A DNA stretch of 25,448 nucleotides, taken from contig JBMNUM010000027.1 of the NCBI GenBank assembly GCA_050946275.1, positions 1 through 25,448 on the forward strand. The letters run 5' to 3'. This DNA comes from JBMNUM01 sp050946275 (GTDB taxonomy: Bacteria > Actinomycetota > Coriobacteriia > Coriobacteriales > CADBOM01). Within the stretch, counting starts at the first letter, position 1; the number at the start of each line of letters is the position of its first letter. The notes under the pieces were generated by a model. The model did not search any database. It was not told the DNA's origin and saw only the letters and a program-made list of their open reading frames with translations. The position numbers and the translations under genes are program-made. This document shows, in pieces, positions 1-6,458 of this stretch.

Positions 1-8
1 CACAATGA

Positions 9-45
9 GGAGGCGGCCACCCTTGGGCGGCCGCCTCCGTTTTCA
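9..45 (+). terminator. Rho-independent terminator of a gene upstream of the window
   Basis: A perfect 10-bp stem (GGAGGCGGCC at 9-18 with GGCCGCCTCC at 29-38) has a 10-nt loop and is followed on the plus strand by GTTTTCACTTTT. The T-rich side faces plus, so it most likely ends a plus-strand gene outside the window. It sits 26 bp beyond the rubredoxin stop and could also slow minus-strand transcription, but that side has no T-run. Confidence 0.75.
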
Positions 46-63
46 CTTTTGTTGCTTGCCGGC

Positions 64-222
64 TTACGACTCCGGCTCGAACATGTCCTTGCCGACTCCG
101 CACAGGGGGCAGACCCAATCCTCGGGGATGTCCTCGAAGGCCGTGCCGGGGGCGATGCCGCTATCCGGGTCGCCAATCTCGGGATCGTAGACGTATCCGC
201 AGGTGACGCACACGTATTTCAT
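64..222 (-). CDS. Rubredoxin
   Basis: A 52-residue rubredoxin, a small cytoplasmic electron carrier with one Fe bound by four cysteines. Both knuckles are present: C5-V-T-C8-G near the N-terminus and C38-P-L-C41-G near the C-terminus. The family's conserved aromatic and acidic residues are also there (Y10, Y12, D13, W36). Length is normal for the family. The frame stays open 16 codons further upstream, but the ATG at 222 is chosen because GAGGAGAGGAGA lies just before it and because the MKYVCxxCGY start matches the family. In anaerobes rubredoxins feed electrons to oxygen or superoxide detoxification or to other reductases; no partner enzyme is adjacent, so the role here is open. Confidence 0.95.
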   Translation of the reverse strand: MKYVCVTCGYVYDPEIGDPDSGIAPGTAFEDIPEDWVCPLCGVGKDMFEPES

Positions 223-349
223 GGCCGTTCTCCTCTCCTCGGTTTCGATGAATCGAGCGTATCGGAACACCGCCGATGAGTCAAAGCTGATGCCCCTTTT
301 CGACTCATTGCTAAGAATAAGCCGATAAAGGTTTTCGTCTTTGAGACCT

Positions 350-1654
350 CTAGCGAGACAGGATGGCGACGCTCTCGACGTGGAACGTTTGCGGGAAGAG
401 GTCGACGGGTGTCACGCGCTCGATGGCATAGCCCTGCTCGACGAGCTTCTTCAGGTCGCGGGCCAGCGTCGTCGGGTTGCACGATACCATTGCGATCCTG
501 CCTGGCGACAGCTCCTCGATGCGGTCGAAGACCTCGGGCGCAAGGCCCGCATAGGGCGGATCGACGACGAGGTGATCCACCTGGCCGATGCCCGCGGATT
601 CGCGCGCCGCGTCGCCACCGATGACTTCGGCGTCGAGGCCGTTGTCGTCGAGGTTGCGCCTCAGGTCGCGCACGCTGCTCGATGCCGCCTCGATCGCGAA
701 CACCTCGTCGCAGCGCTCGGCCAAGGGGAGCGTGAACGTTCCCGCCCCGCAGTAGAGGTCACAGGCCGTCGAACCCTCCTCCACGCCCAGGCCATCCATG
801 ACGAGTGCGATCAGGCTCTCTGCTCCGCGCGTGTTCACCTGGAAGAACGAGGGGGCCGAGACGCCCATGTGCATGTCACCCAGGCGCTCGTGCCACTGCT
901 CGATACCGTCGAGCAGCTCGACGCCCTTGACTTGACGCGCCTTCATCTCGCCCTTGACGAGCACGCGGACGAGGCTGTTGTGCTTCATGGAGCTCTTGAG
1001 AACATTTGCAGCCGCCGCGCGGGGGAAGCCGCCGGGTTCCGTCCACAGGGCTATTTGCGCCTCGCCCGTTCTCGTGGAGATGCGCACGCCCACGCGCTCG
1101 AGACCATACTCGTCTGCCTTGAGGTAGCGCAGCGCGCCGGCAAGGGACTTCGGCGCCTTCGAGAAGGCGCGGGGGAGCATCTTGCACTCGGTGACGGGGA
1201 CGACCTCGTCGCTGCCGGAAGCGTGGAAGCCGAGGGAAAGCCGCCCGTTCACGATGCTGGAGACGAGCTCGACCTTGTTCCGGTATTCCCACTCCTTGTT
1301 CGAGCGGATGCAGGGGCGCACGATCTCGTCTGCGTCGGCAAAGCCTCCGATGCGCGTGAGCGAATCGACGACGAAGCGGCGCTTCCACTCGAGCTGCGTA
1401 TCGTAGGCGACGATCTGCCAGGGACATCCCCCGCACAAGCCGCTATACGGGCATTTCGGAGCGATGCGCTGTGGCGACGGCGAGAGGACCCCGGCCACCT
1501 TCGCCTCGGCGAGATTGGCCCGCTCCGCCGTGACCTCCGCCTCGACCACGTCGCCCGGACAGGCTCCCTCGACGAAGACGGTCTTTCCGTTAGGAAGGTG
1601 AGAGACCCCTTTGCCGCCGTAAGCGAGTCTCTCGATGCTCAGTTCGATTGACAA
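350..1654 (-). CDS. rlmD: 23S rRNA (uracil-5-)-methyltransferase, RumA/RlmD type
   Basis: A 434-residue S-adenosylmethionine-dependent RNA m5U methyltransferase of the TrmA/RumA (RlmD/RlmCD) family, which methylates uracil C5 in 23S rRNA. An N-terminal TRAM-like RNA-binding domain (about residues 1-60) is followed by the [4Fe-4S] ligand set C68, C74, C77 and probably C157. The SAM-binding motif DLYCGAGTFTLPLA lies in the C-terminal half, then the VVDPPYAGL motif and the catalytic motif VSCNPTTLARD, whose C392 is the expected nucleophile. The start is a TTG at 1654 preceded by AAGGAG about 9 nt upstream. It is monocistronic and divergent from the ferredoxin gene. Family assignment is secure; the exact target (U1939, U747 or both) cannot be read from sequence. 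Confidence 0.93.
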   Translation of the reverse strand: MSIELSIERLAYGGKGVSHLPNGKTVFVEGACPGDVVEAEVTAERANLAEAKVAGVLSPSPQRIAPKCPYSGLCGGCPWQIVAYDTQLEWKRRFVVDSLTRIGGFADADEIVRPCIRSNKEWEYRNKVELVSSIVNGRLSLGFHASGSDEVVPVTECKMLPRAFSKAPKSLAGALRYLKADEYGLERVGVRISTRTGEAQIALWTEPGGFPRAAAANVLKSSMKHNSLVRVLVKGEMKARQVKGVELLDGIEQWHERLGDMHMGVSAPSFFQVNTRGAESLIALVMDGLGVEEGSTACDLYCGAGTFTLPLAERCDEVFAIEAASSSVRDLRRNLDDNGLDAEVIGGDAARESAGIGQVDHLVVDPPYAGLAPEVFDRIEELSPGRIAMVSCNPTTLARDLKKLVEQGYAIERVTPVDLFPQTFHVESVAILSR

Positions 1655-1713
1655 TGAAAAATGCTCCTTATAAAATCGGCTAGGGTCAGAGGCCGCTCGC
1701 CGAGAAATCGGAT

Positions 1714-1733
1714 AAGTTAGCGGTTTCTAACTT
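1714..1733. promoter_or_regulatory. Small palindrome between divergent rlmD and ferredoxin genes
   Basis: AAGTTAG (1714-1720) and CTAACTT (1727-1733) form a perfect 7-bp inverted repeat around CGGTTT in the AT-richer divergent region. A TTGACA follows at 1742-1747, but I see no well-spaced -10 for it. It could be an operator or a short RNA hairpin; the function is unknown. Confidence 0.3.
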
Positions 1734-1878
1734 CTAGGGCTTTGACAAAAGGTTTGCCATATGCAAGCTTTTGCGGCTTCAGGAAAGGCCGCTTGCCTCG
1801 CCCGCGAAGCACGACCTGCTTATTGTATGCGATTTCACATCGGGGCATGTGGGATCAAGAGTGTGAGGAGCAAGAAAA

Positions 1879-2052
1879 ATGGCTGTTAAGATCACTGAGG
1901 ATTGCGTGGGTTGCGGAGCTTGCGTTGACGCGTGCCCGTCTGGCGCTCTCGAGCTGGGCGACGAGGGTCTGGCTGTCGTCGATGCCGACAACTGCGTTGA
2001 CTGCGGTGCCTGCATCTCGACCTGCCCGTCCGAGGCTATTCTCGAGGGCTAA
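1879..2052 (+). CDS. 2[4Fe-4S] ferredoxin (clostridial type)
   Basis: A 57-residue bacterial ferredoxin, a low-potential electron carrier of anaerobic metabolism. Two complete CxxCxxCxxxCP motifs are visible: C9-C12-C15-C19-P and C40-C43-C46-C50-P. They should bind two [4Fe-4S] clusters in the usual pseudo-twofold arrangement. Length and the short acidic spacer (about residues 24-38) are typical. The ATG at 1879 follows GAGGAG (1865-1870) by 8 nt. The gene stands alone between a divergent methyltransferase and its own strong terminator at 2116-2165. No oxidoreductase is adjacent, so the redox partner is unknown. Confidence 0.95.
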   Translation: MAVKITEDCVGCGACVDACPSGALELGDEGLAVVDADNCVDCGACISTCPSEAILEG

Positions 2053-2115
2053 TCCCGCGAACTCATGTTGATGGTTTCGGCGCCCTTCGGGGCGGCCGAT
2101 CCACGAGGAAAGGGG

Positions 2116-2165
2116 AGCGGCCGCATTGTCATGCTGGGGGCATGGCGATGCGGCCGCTTTTCATT
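2116..2165 (+). terminator. Rho-independent terminator of the ferredoxin gene
   Basis: An 11-bp perfect stem, AGCGGCCGCAT (2116-2126) with ATGCGGCCGCT (2148-2158), has a smaller inner stem (CATGC/GCATG) and is followed by TTTTCATTT. It lies 63 bp downstream of the ferredoxin stop on the same strand. Confidence 0.85.
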
Positions 2166-2184
2166 TGCGCCGCATGCCGAGCGA

Positions 2185-2246
2185 GGCGGGGCTGTTTGAC
2201 AGGTTTTCAGGCCTTGCTCGGTAAAAATCTGTCAAACAGCCCCGCC
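2185..2246. repeat. Long perfect inverted repeat in the ferredoxin-EamA gap
   Basis: GGCGGGGCTGTTTGACAG (2185-2202) is repeated exactly as its reverse complement at 2229-2246, with a 26-nt loop. A further TTGACAGG follows at 2250. It is not followed by a T-run on either strand and is too long for an ordinary operator. The GCGGGG(C/T)TGT start resembles the core of the repeats at 5690-5947 and 18249-18505, so it may be another coriobacterial palindromic repeat. The 2053-2414 gap otherwise holds the ferredoxin terminator and the promoter at 2312-2340. Confidence 0.75.
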
Positions 2247-2311
2247 TTGTTGACAGGCTTGCCGCTTGCGGCGTGTTTTCAGGTTGAAACGATAAGGTGC
2301 GGCCTCTGGCC

Positions 2312-2340
2312 TTGACGGGTCGCGGCGCGCCGCCTGTATA
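2312..2340 (+). promoter_or_regulatory. Candidate sigma-70-type promoter for the EamA pair
   Basis: TTGACG (2312-2317) and TGTATA (2335-2340) are separated by 17 bp, about 75 bp before the first EamA start. This is the best -35/-10 pair in the gap and probably drives both transporter genes. Confidence 0.5.
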
Positions 2341-2414
2341 TTGGTAGCGTGTGTTACAGGTGATTCCCCGGCTGACCAGCTCGTTTGCGGGCTGGATCGT
2401 GATAAGGACCGTTC

Positions 2415-3371
2415 GTGGACAAGACAAAGCTGATCTATTTCCTGCCCATCATCGCCGGCATCTGCTGGGGCTCGGTGGGTGTGTTCGTACGCTTCCTGAA
2501 TGCGGGGGGACTCGATAACTACACCATCGTCTGCGCGCGTATGATCGTCTCCACCATCATTCTCGGGGTGTTCCTCCTCGTCACGAACCGCGAGAATTTC
2601 AAGATTCCGAAGAAAGCCATCGTCGTGCTCATCATCGGCGCGGTCGTCGGCAGCTCGTACATGAACGTCGTGTACAACGTCGCGATCCTGCACCTGCACC
2701 TTGCGCTCTCGTCGGTGCTCATCGGCCTGTTCGCGCTCTGGGCCCTATTCCTCGGCCGCATCTTCTTCGGCGAGAAGATCACCAGGCGCAAGGTCATCTG
2801 CATCATCATCGCGCTTGTGGGCGTCGTGCTCGTGACGGGTGCGCTCGAGAAGACCGACTTCGGCACGCTCTCGCTCTATGGCCTATTCATGGGCATCATG
2901 TGCGGCATCATGTACGCGGTCAACGGCGTAACGACGCGAGTGCTGAGCGACTGGGGCATGAAGTCGACCACCATCAACTTCTGGTACTTCCTCATCGGCG
3001 CCATTTCCCTGTTGCCGCTGTGCAACTGGGGTCAGGTGACGTCGTATATCTCGGCTGATCCGCTCACGGCCATCGCCTGGCTCATCGGGCAGTCGTTCGT
3101 GTGCATGATCCTGCCGTATCTGGTCTTCACCGTGGCGCTGAGCAAGATGGAGATCGCTCTCGCTGGAACACTCGAGCTCGTCGAGCCTGCTGCGGCCCTG
3201 ATGTGGGGACTTGTCCTGTTCGGCGAGGTGCCGACTCCGTTGATGGTCGTTGGCGTTGTCGTCGTGATCGTCGCCCTCGCCATGACCATGAGGACGCCCA
3301 ACAAGAAGGGCTCTGGCGGAGACGGGCAATCGTTGCCCTCGGAGCAGGAGCCGGCGCTCGGCGAGGGATAG
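2415..3371 (+). CDS. EamA/DMT-family transporter, first of a tandem pair
   Basis: A 318-residue integral membrane protein of the drug/metabolite transporter superfamily (EamA type). It has about ten hydrophobic segments arranged as two five-helix repeats, with the first helix at about residues 7-27 (LPIIAGICWGSVGVF). The C-terminal half keeps the EamA signature LELVEPAAALMWGLVLFGE, followed by a last helix (LMVVGVVVVIVALAM) and a polar tail. The start is GTG at 2415 with AAGGA at 2404-2408. The next gene, 39 bp downstream, encodes a close paralog: 39 of the first 60 residues are identical by eye. Family members export amino acids, nucleobases or drugs; the substrate cannot be deduced here. 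Confidence 0.88.
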   Translation: MDKTKLIYFLPIIAGICWGSVGVFVRFLNAGGLDNYTIVCARMIVSTIILGVFLLVTNRENFKIPKKAIVVLIIGAVVGSSYMNVVYNVAILHLHLALSSVLIGLFALWALFLGRIFFGEKITRRKVICIIIALVGVVLVTGALEKTDFGTLSLYGLFMGIMCGIMYAVNGVTTRVLSDWGMKSTTINFWYFLIGAISLLPLCNWGQVTSYISADPLTAIAWLIGQSFVCMILPYLVFTVALSKMEIALAGTLELVEPAAALMWGLVLFGEVPTPLMVVGVVVVIVALAMTMRTPNKKGSGGDGQSLPSEQEPALGEG

Positions 3372-3410
3372 GACCGCGAGGCTCGGGGCGACCCCCGGAG
3401 GAGAGCGAAC

Positions 3411-4352
3411 ATGGATAAGTCGAAGCTCTACATGATCCTGCCTATTCTCGCCGGCATAATGTGGGGTATCACCGGCGTCTTCGTCCGCTATCTGAGTGCT
3501 GGCGGACTCGACAATCCGACCATCGTCTTCACGCGCCTGCTCGTCTCGGCGATTATTCTCGCCGTGTTCATCCTCATCAAGAACCGGCAGGAGTTCAAAG
3601 TCCCCAAGAAGGCCATCATCCTGCTCATCGCCGGATCGGTCATCGGCTGCTCGTACATGAACGTCGTGTACAGCATCGCGATCCTGCACCTGCACCTCGC
3701 GCTCTCGTCGGTGCTCATGGGCTTGTTCGCGCTGTGGGCGATCTTCCTCGGCCGCATCTTCTTCGGCGAGAAGATCACCGCGCGCAAGATGATCTGCGTC
3801 GTCGTCGCGCTATTCGGCGTCGTGCTCGTGACCGGATTGCTCGAGCACATGGACGCCCAGACGTTGTCGTTCTACGGCCTGTTCATGGGCTTCATGACGG
3901 GCATCATGTACTCGGTCAACGGGGCGGCGACGCGCGTGATGGGCGACTGGGGCATGAGCTCGACAACCATCAACTTCTGGTATTTCCTTATCGGCGCCAT
4001 CTCGCTGCTGCCGCTGTGCCACTGGGATCAGGTCTTCAACCTCATCGCGGCCGGCCCCGCCGTCGGCGTGTCGCTGCTCGTGGGCCAGGCAGTCGTCTGC
4101 GCGATCCTGCCGTATGCATGCTTCGCGGTCGCGATGCGCCACATGGAGATTGGCCTCGTCGGGACGCTTGCGCTCGGCGACCCCATCGCGGGCATGGTGG
4201 CCGGCCTCCTGCTGTTCGGCGAGGTGCCGTCCGTGCTCATGGTCGTTGGTGTCTTCGTCGTCATCGGAGCGATAGCCGTCGCGATGCGCTCGCCAGGCGA
4301 GAGAAAGGCGCCTCCGGAGCAGCCCGCGCTCCCAGAGCCGCTCTCATCTTAG
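3411..4352 (+). CDS. EamA/DMT-family transporter, second of a tandem pair
   Basis: A 313-residue ten-helix EamA-type transporter and clear paralog of the gene 39 bp upstream, co-oriented and probably co-transcribed. The ATG at 3411 follows a strong GGAGGAGAG. Similarity is high through the first eight helices (for example WGxxGVFVR, NVVYxxAILHLHLALSSVL and STTINFWYFLIGAISLLPLC). It drops in the last two: the LVEP signature of the first copy reads LGDP here, replacing the conserved Glu with Asp. This suggests divergence in substrate or function after a local duplication. The polar tail is Pro/Glu-rich. The substrate is unknown. Confidence 0.87.
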   Translation: MDKSKLYMILPILAGIMWGITGVFVRYLSAGGLDNPTIVFTRLLVSAIILAVFILIKNRQEFKVPKKAIILLIAGSVIGCSYMNVVYSIAILHLHLALSSVLMGLFALWAIFLGRIFFGEKITARKMICVVVALFGVVLVTGLLEHMDAQTLSFYGLFMGFMTGIMYSVNGAATRVMGDWGMSSTTINFWYFLIGAISLLPLCHWDQVFNLIAAGPAVGVSLLVGQAVVCAILPYACFAVAMRHMEIGLVGTLALGDPIAGMVAGLLLFGEVPSVLMVVGVFVVIGAIAVAMRSPGERKAPPEQPALPEPLSS

Positions 4353-4445
4353 GGGCGGGTCGCGACGGAGGACAACCCCGGCTCCTCGATTCATCTAGCT
4401 TGAAGGTTCGTCCCGTTGTCCGGATGTCGCCATCCGGGCACCCCT

Positions 4446-5291
4446 CTATTCCCATGCACCTCGCAGCCGCTCGATCTCTCCCGCATAGCCGGGGAGCTCG
4501 TTGGGCGTCTCGAGGATGAAGGGCAGGTCGCGCAGCGCGGGATGACGAGTCACCGCCGAGAGGGCCTCGAACCCGATCTGGCCCTCCCCGATGCGTGCAT
4601 GGCGGTCTTTGTGGGAGCCGCAGTGGTTCTTGCTGTCGTTGAGGTGGATGGCGCGCAGGCGGTCGAGGCCGACGACGCGGTCGAACTCCGCGAGCACGCC
4701 GTCAAGGTCGTCGACGATGTTATAGCCGCCGTCCCACACATGGCAGGTGTCGAGGCACACGCCCACATGGCTGTCGAGCTCCACGCGCTCGATGATGGCG
4801 GCGAGCTCCTCGAATGTCCGGCCGACCTCGGTGCCCTTGCCGGCCATGGTCTCGAGCAGCACGGTCGTCGTCTGCTCGGGGGCGAGGACCTCGTTGAGCG
4901 TCGCCGCTATCTTCTCGATGCCCACCTCCGCACCCTGCTTCACGTGCGATCCGGGGTGAAAGTTGTACAGCTGGTCCGGCGTGTGCTCCATACGGACGAG
5001 GTCGTCGGCGAGCGTCTGGAGCGCAAACTCCTGCACGCGCTCGTCGGCTGCTGCCGGATTGAGCGTGTAGGGAGCGTGGGCCACGAGCGTGGCGAACTCG
5101 TGCTCGGCCATGAAGGCGCGCAGCGCCTCTGCATCTGCGGGATCGATTTCCTTCGCCTTGCCGCCGCGGGGGTTGCGCGTGAAGAATGCAAACGTGTTGG
5201 CGTTGATCGACAGTGCCTCCTCGCCCATGTGCAAGAAGCCCTTCGATGACGAAAGGTGACAGCCGATTGCAAGTGTGGTTCGCGTGCTCAT
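4446..5291 (-). CDS. nfo: Endonuclease IV (AP endonuclease)
   Basis: A 281-residue endonuclease IV that cleaves DNA 5' of abasic sites and trims blocked 3' ends in base excision repair. From the ATG at 5291, all nine metal ligands of the E. coli enzyme have counterparts at almost the same positions: H72, H112, E147, D181, H184, H216, D229, H231 and E261. They lie in motifs such as AHAPYTLN, NFHPGSH, LLETMAGKG, CLDTCHVWDGGYN, AIHLNDSK and ILETPNE. The reading frame extends upstream to a TTG at 5351 that lies inside the hairpin array. The ATG at 5291 is preferred because homology begins at once with the IGCHLSSSKG motif, although no clear Shine-Dalgarno precedes it. It is convergent with the EamA pair and monocistronic. 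Confidence 0.93.
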   Translation of the reverse strand: MSTRTTLAIGCHLSSSKGFLHMGEEALSINANTFAFFTRNPRGGKAKEIDPADAEALRAFMAEHEFATLVAHAPYTLNPAAADERVQEFALQTLADDLVRMEHTPDQLYNFHPGSHVKQGAEVGIEKIAATLNEVLAPEQTTTVLLETMAGKGTEVGRTFEELAAIIERVELDSHVGVCLDTCHVWDGGYNIVDDLDGVLAEFDRVVGLDRLRAIHLNDSKNHCGSHKDRHARIGEGQIGFEALSAVTRHPALRDLPFILETPNELPGYAGEIERLRGAWE

Positions 5292-5349
5292 GAGGACATT
5301 GTCACATAACATCGGGGAGATGCGCAGGGTCTTCGCGAGCACGACAGCC

Positions 5350-5711
5350 AATCAGCAAGCCCGCAAATCGGCTTAGAGTGCGGGTTTGCTGACTCGAGGC
5401 GGCGCGGGAGCAATCAGCAAACCCCACAAAGGAGGCCGAAATGCGGGCTTGCTGATTGCCGAAGCTATAAACACGGTCAGCAAACCCCACGTACTGGCCC
5501 GAAATGCGGGCTTGCTGATTGCCGAAGCCGCGAACACGGTCAGCAAACCCCACATGCCCGCCCAAAATGCGGGTTTGCTGATTGCCCAAGCTGCAGTTAC
5601 GGCCAGCAAGCCCCACGCGGGAGGCCCCGGTTGCGGGTTTACTGATTGCCCGTGCTGCAATCGCGGTCAGCAGACCCCACACGGGAGGCCAGAATGCGGG
5701 GTTGTCGAAAA
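5350..5711. repeat. Array of six hairpin units with a 63-bp period (family A)
   Basis: Six tandem units each contain a left arm like GTCAGCAAACCCCAC, a variable stretch of about 13 nt, and a right arm like ATGCGGGCTTGCTGATTG. The arms are near-complementary, so each unit is a hairpin. The TGCGGG cores begin (first base of the ATG/GTG/TTG triplet) at 5378, 5441, 5504, 5567, 5631 and 5694, giving periods of 63, 63, 63, 64 and 63. Between hairpins lie semi-conserved linkers such as CCGAAGC...ACACG. The sixth unit keeps the family A left arm (5667-5681), but its right arm has the family B tail (GGTTGTCGAAAA). The array begins about 58 bp upstream of the nfo start. Open frames through it give 21-residue repeats in several frames, as expected from any 63-bp repeat, so coding is unlikely. 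Confidence 0.9.
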
Positions 5712-5947
5712 ACAGGCTGCCCTTGCATGATTCTCGGCCCTGCTTGTCCCGAAATGAGGGGTTGTCGAAGACGAAAACCTTAAATGTTTTCGACAACCCC
5801 GCATTTCGGGACAATATTATTCGACAACCCCGCAATTCAGTACAGCACAACACGTCCCGCATTCGACAACCCCGCATTTTGGGACAGGCGGATCTGTTTT
5901 TCGTGCAAAAGCGAGCTTGTTTTCGACAACCCCGCATTTTGGGAAGG
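5688..5947 (-). repeat. Composite palindromic element, family B, copy 1
   Basis: Six copies of a core resembling CCCAAAATGCGGGGTTGTCG. Their ATG/CAT triplets start at 5694 and 5754 (plus) and at 5802, 5833, 5875 and 5935 (minus). Read in element orientation (minus strand) this is four direct copies then two inverted, at distances 60-42-31-48-60. The copy at 18249-18505 has exactly the same distances. The outer pairs (5694/5754 and 5875/5935) form long terminal inverted repeats with partly conserved spacers (AACAGG...TTGCA...CTGTCCC). The inner cores at 5754 and 5802 form a near-perfect hairpin of about 25 bp. The core at 5833 is the most degenerate. No gene or transposase is present. Confidence 0.88.
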
Positions 5948-5982
5948 GGGGTCAAGTTCTGACCGTATATTTCTGCTAATAC

Positions 5983-6040
5983 AAAAAAGGCCGCCAGCGT
6001 TGGCGGCCGATGCAGTTGGATGGCGCCCCCTGTAGGATTC
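5983..6040 (-). repeat. Duplicate of tRNA-Arg 3' end plus terminator (att-like direct repeat)
   Basis: These 58 bp match 6168-6225 at 56 of 58 positions, 185 bp away in the same orientation. The duplicated part comprises the six-A run and terminator stem (5989-6008), a short linker, and the last 20 nt of the tRNA (positions 6021-6040: CCA end, acceptor strand and 3' half of the T-arm). It stops within the T-loop. A tRNA 3'-end duplication of this kind is the usual footprint of tyrosine-recombinase integration, or of partial loss of a second tRNA gene. Confidence 0.85.
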
Positions 6041-6092
6041 ACGCTTGCTGCGCAAGCTGACGAGGGTGCGCTAAAACGCCCCCGTTCTCGCT

Positions 6093-6117
6093 GAAAACGA
6101 GCCACTGGCTCGTTTTC
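6093..6117. other. Perfect 11-bp hairpin between the tRNA-end repeats
   Basis: GAAAACGAGCC (6093-6103) and GGCTCGTTTTC (6107-6117) form a perfect stem with a 3-nt loop. It lies in the 127-bp segment between the two direct repeats, which otherwise contains GCTTGC/GCAAGC and GAACC/GGTTC mini-hairpins and no recognisable gene. It could act as a weak bidirectional terminator. Confidence 0.5.
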
Positions 6118-6167
6118 CGGGCGCTCGAACCCTTCTCAGGTTCGCATCCTTGCGATTTTGATGCATG

Positions 6168-6193
6168 AAAAAAGGCCGCCAGTGTTGGCGGCC
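6168..6193 (-). terminator. Rho-independent terminator of tRNA-Arg
   Basis: On the minus strand, an 8-bp stem (GGCCGCCA/TGGCGGCC, 6174-6193) with a 4-nt loop is followed directly by six T. It lies 13 bp downstream of the tRNA CCA end. A near-identical copy at 5983-6008 belongs to the 58-bp repeat. Confidence 0.88.
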
Positions 6194-6205
6194 GATGCAA
6201 TTGGA

Positions 6206-6281
6206 TGGCGCCCCCTGTAGGATTCGAACCTACGGCCTTCTGCTCCGGAGGCAGACGCTCTATCCCCTGAGCTAAGAGGGC
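6206..6281 (-). tRNA. tRNA-Arg (anticodon CCG)
   Basis: A 76-nt tRNA with an encoded CCA (6206-6208). The acceptor stem pairs GCCCTCT with AGGGGGC, with one G-U pair. The D-arm is GCTC...GAGC, the anticodon stem is TCTGC/GCAGA with loop CTCCGGA (anticodon CCG), and the T-arm is GTAGG-TTCGAAT-CCTAC. It reads CGG arginine codons. A terminator follows, and its 3' end is duplicated at 5983-6040. Confidence 0.96.
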
Positions 6282-6329
6282 GGGATAGCTGTGAGAAACA
6301 TAACACAGCTACGGCCAATTATCGAGAAC

Positions 6330-6445
6330 GCCTGCCGCGAGCTGCCGCGAAGGCGGGCGCCGGCCGCCGGCACGCGCCGAAGCGTGCCGCCGCGAGGCGC
6401 CGCGAGGAATTGTCCTCTGATGCTTGCCGCAAGCTGCCGCGAGGG
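6330..6445 (+). other. GC-rich structured leader upstream of ppx
   Basis: This leader repeats the words TGCCGCGA and GCCGCGAGG several times. It contains a perfect 7-bp hairpin (GGCACGC/GCGTGCC around GCCGAA, 6368-6387) inside an outer GGCGCC pairing. Two longer direct copies, CTGCCGCGAGCTGCCGCGA (6332-6350) and CTTGCCGCAAGCTGCCGCGA (6423-6442), flank the hairpin. It could fold stably in the 5' UTR of ppx-ppk. I recognise no known riboswitch. Confidence 0.45.
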
Positions 6446-6458
6446 CGAAAATTGCCTT

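Noticed and set aside
326..339. 14-base match between the region downstream of rlmD and the loop at 5768-5781
   Set aside because: A match of this length is expected by chance once or more in 25 kb compared with itself, and the flanks do not match.
1742..1763. Promoter TTGACA...CATATG upstream of the ferredoxin
   Set aside because: The spacing is only 10 bp, too short for a sigma-70 promoter, and no better -10 lies at 16-18 bp.
4420..4437. Terminator between the convergent EamA and nfo genes
   Set aside because: CCGGATG/CATCCGG makes a 7-bp stem, but neither strand has a T-run after it, so termination is not supported.
5350..5711. CRISPR array
   Set aside because: The repeat part is longer than a CRISPR repeat and is itself a pair of complementary arms. 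The variable parts are only about 13 nt and partly alike, and no cas gene is near.
5302..6105. Open frames through the repeat cluster (both strands), including a 267-residue frame
   Set aside because: Several frames on both strands give repetitive peptides of similar quality, as any 63-bp or conserved DNA repeat will. No ribosome-binding site or family similarity supports coding.
6118..6160. Second tRNA suggested by CGAACC...GGTTCG words
   Set aside because: Only a short palindrome resembling a T-arm is present; no acceptor stem or anticodon arm can be drawn.
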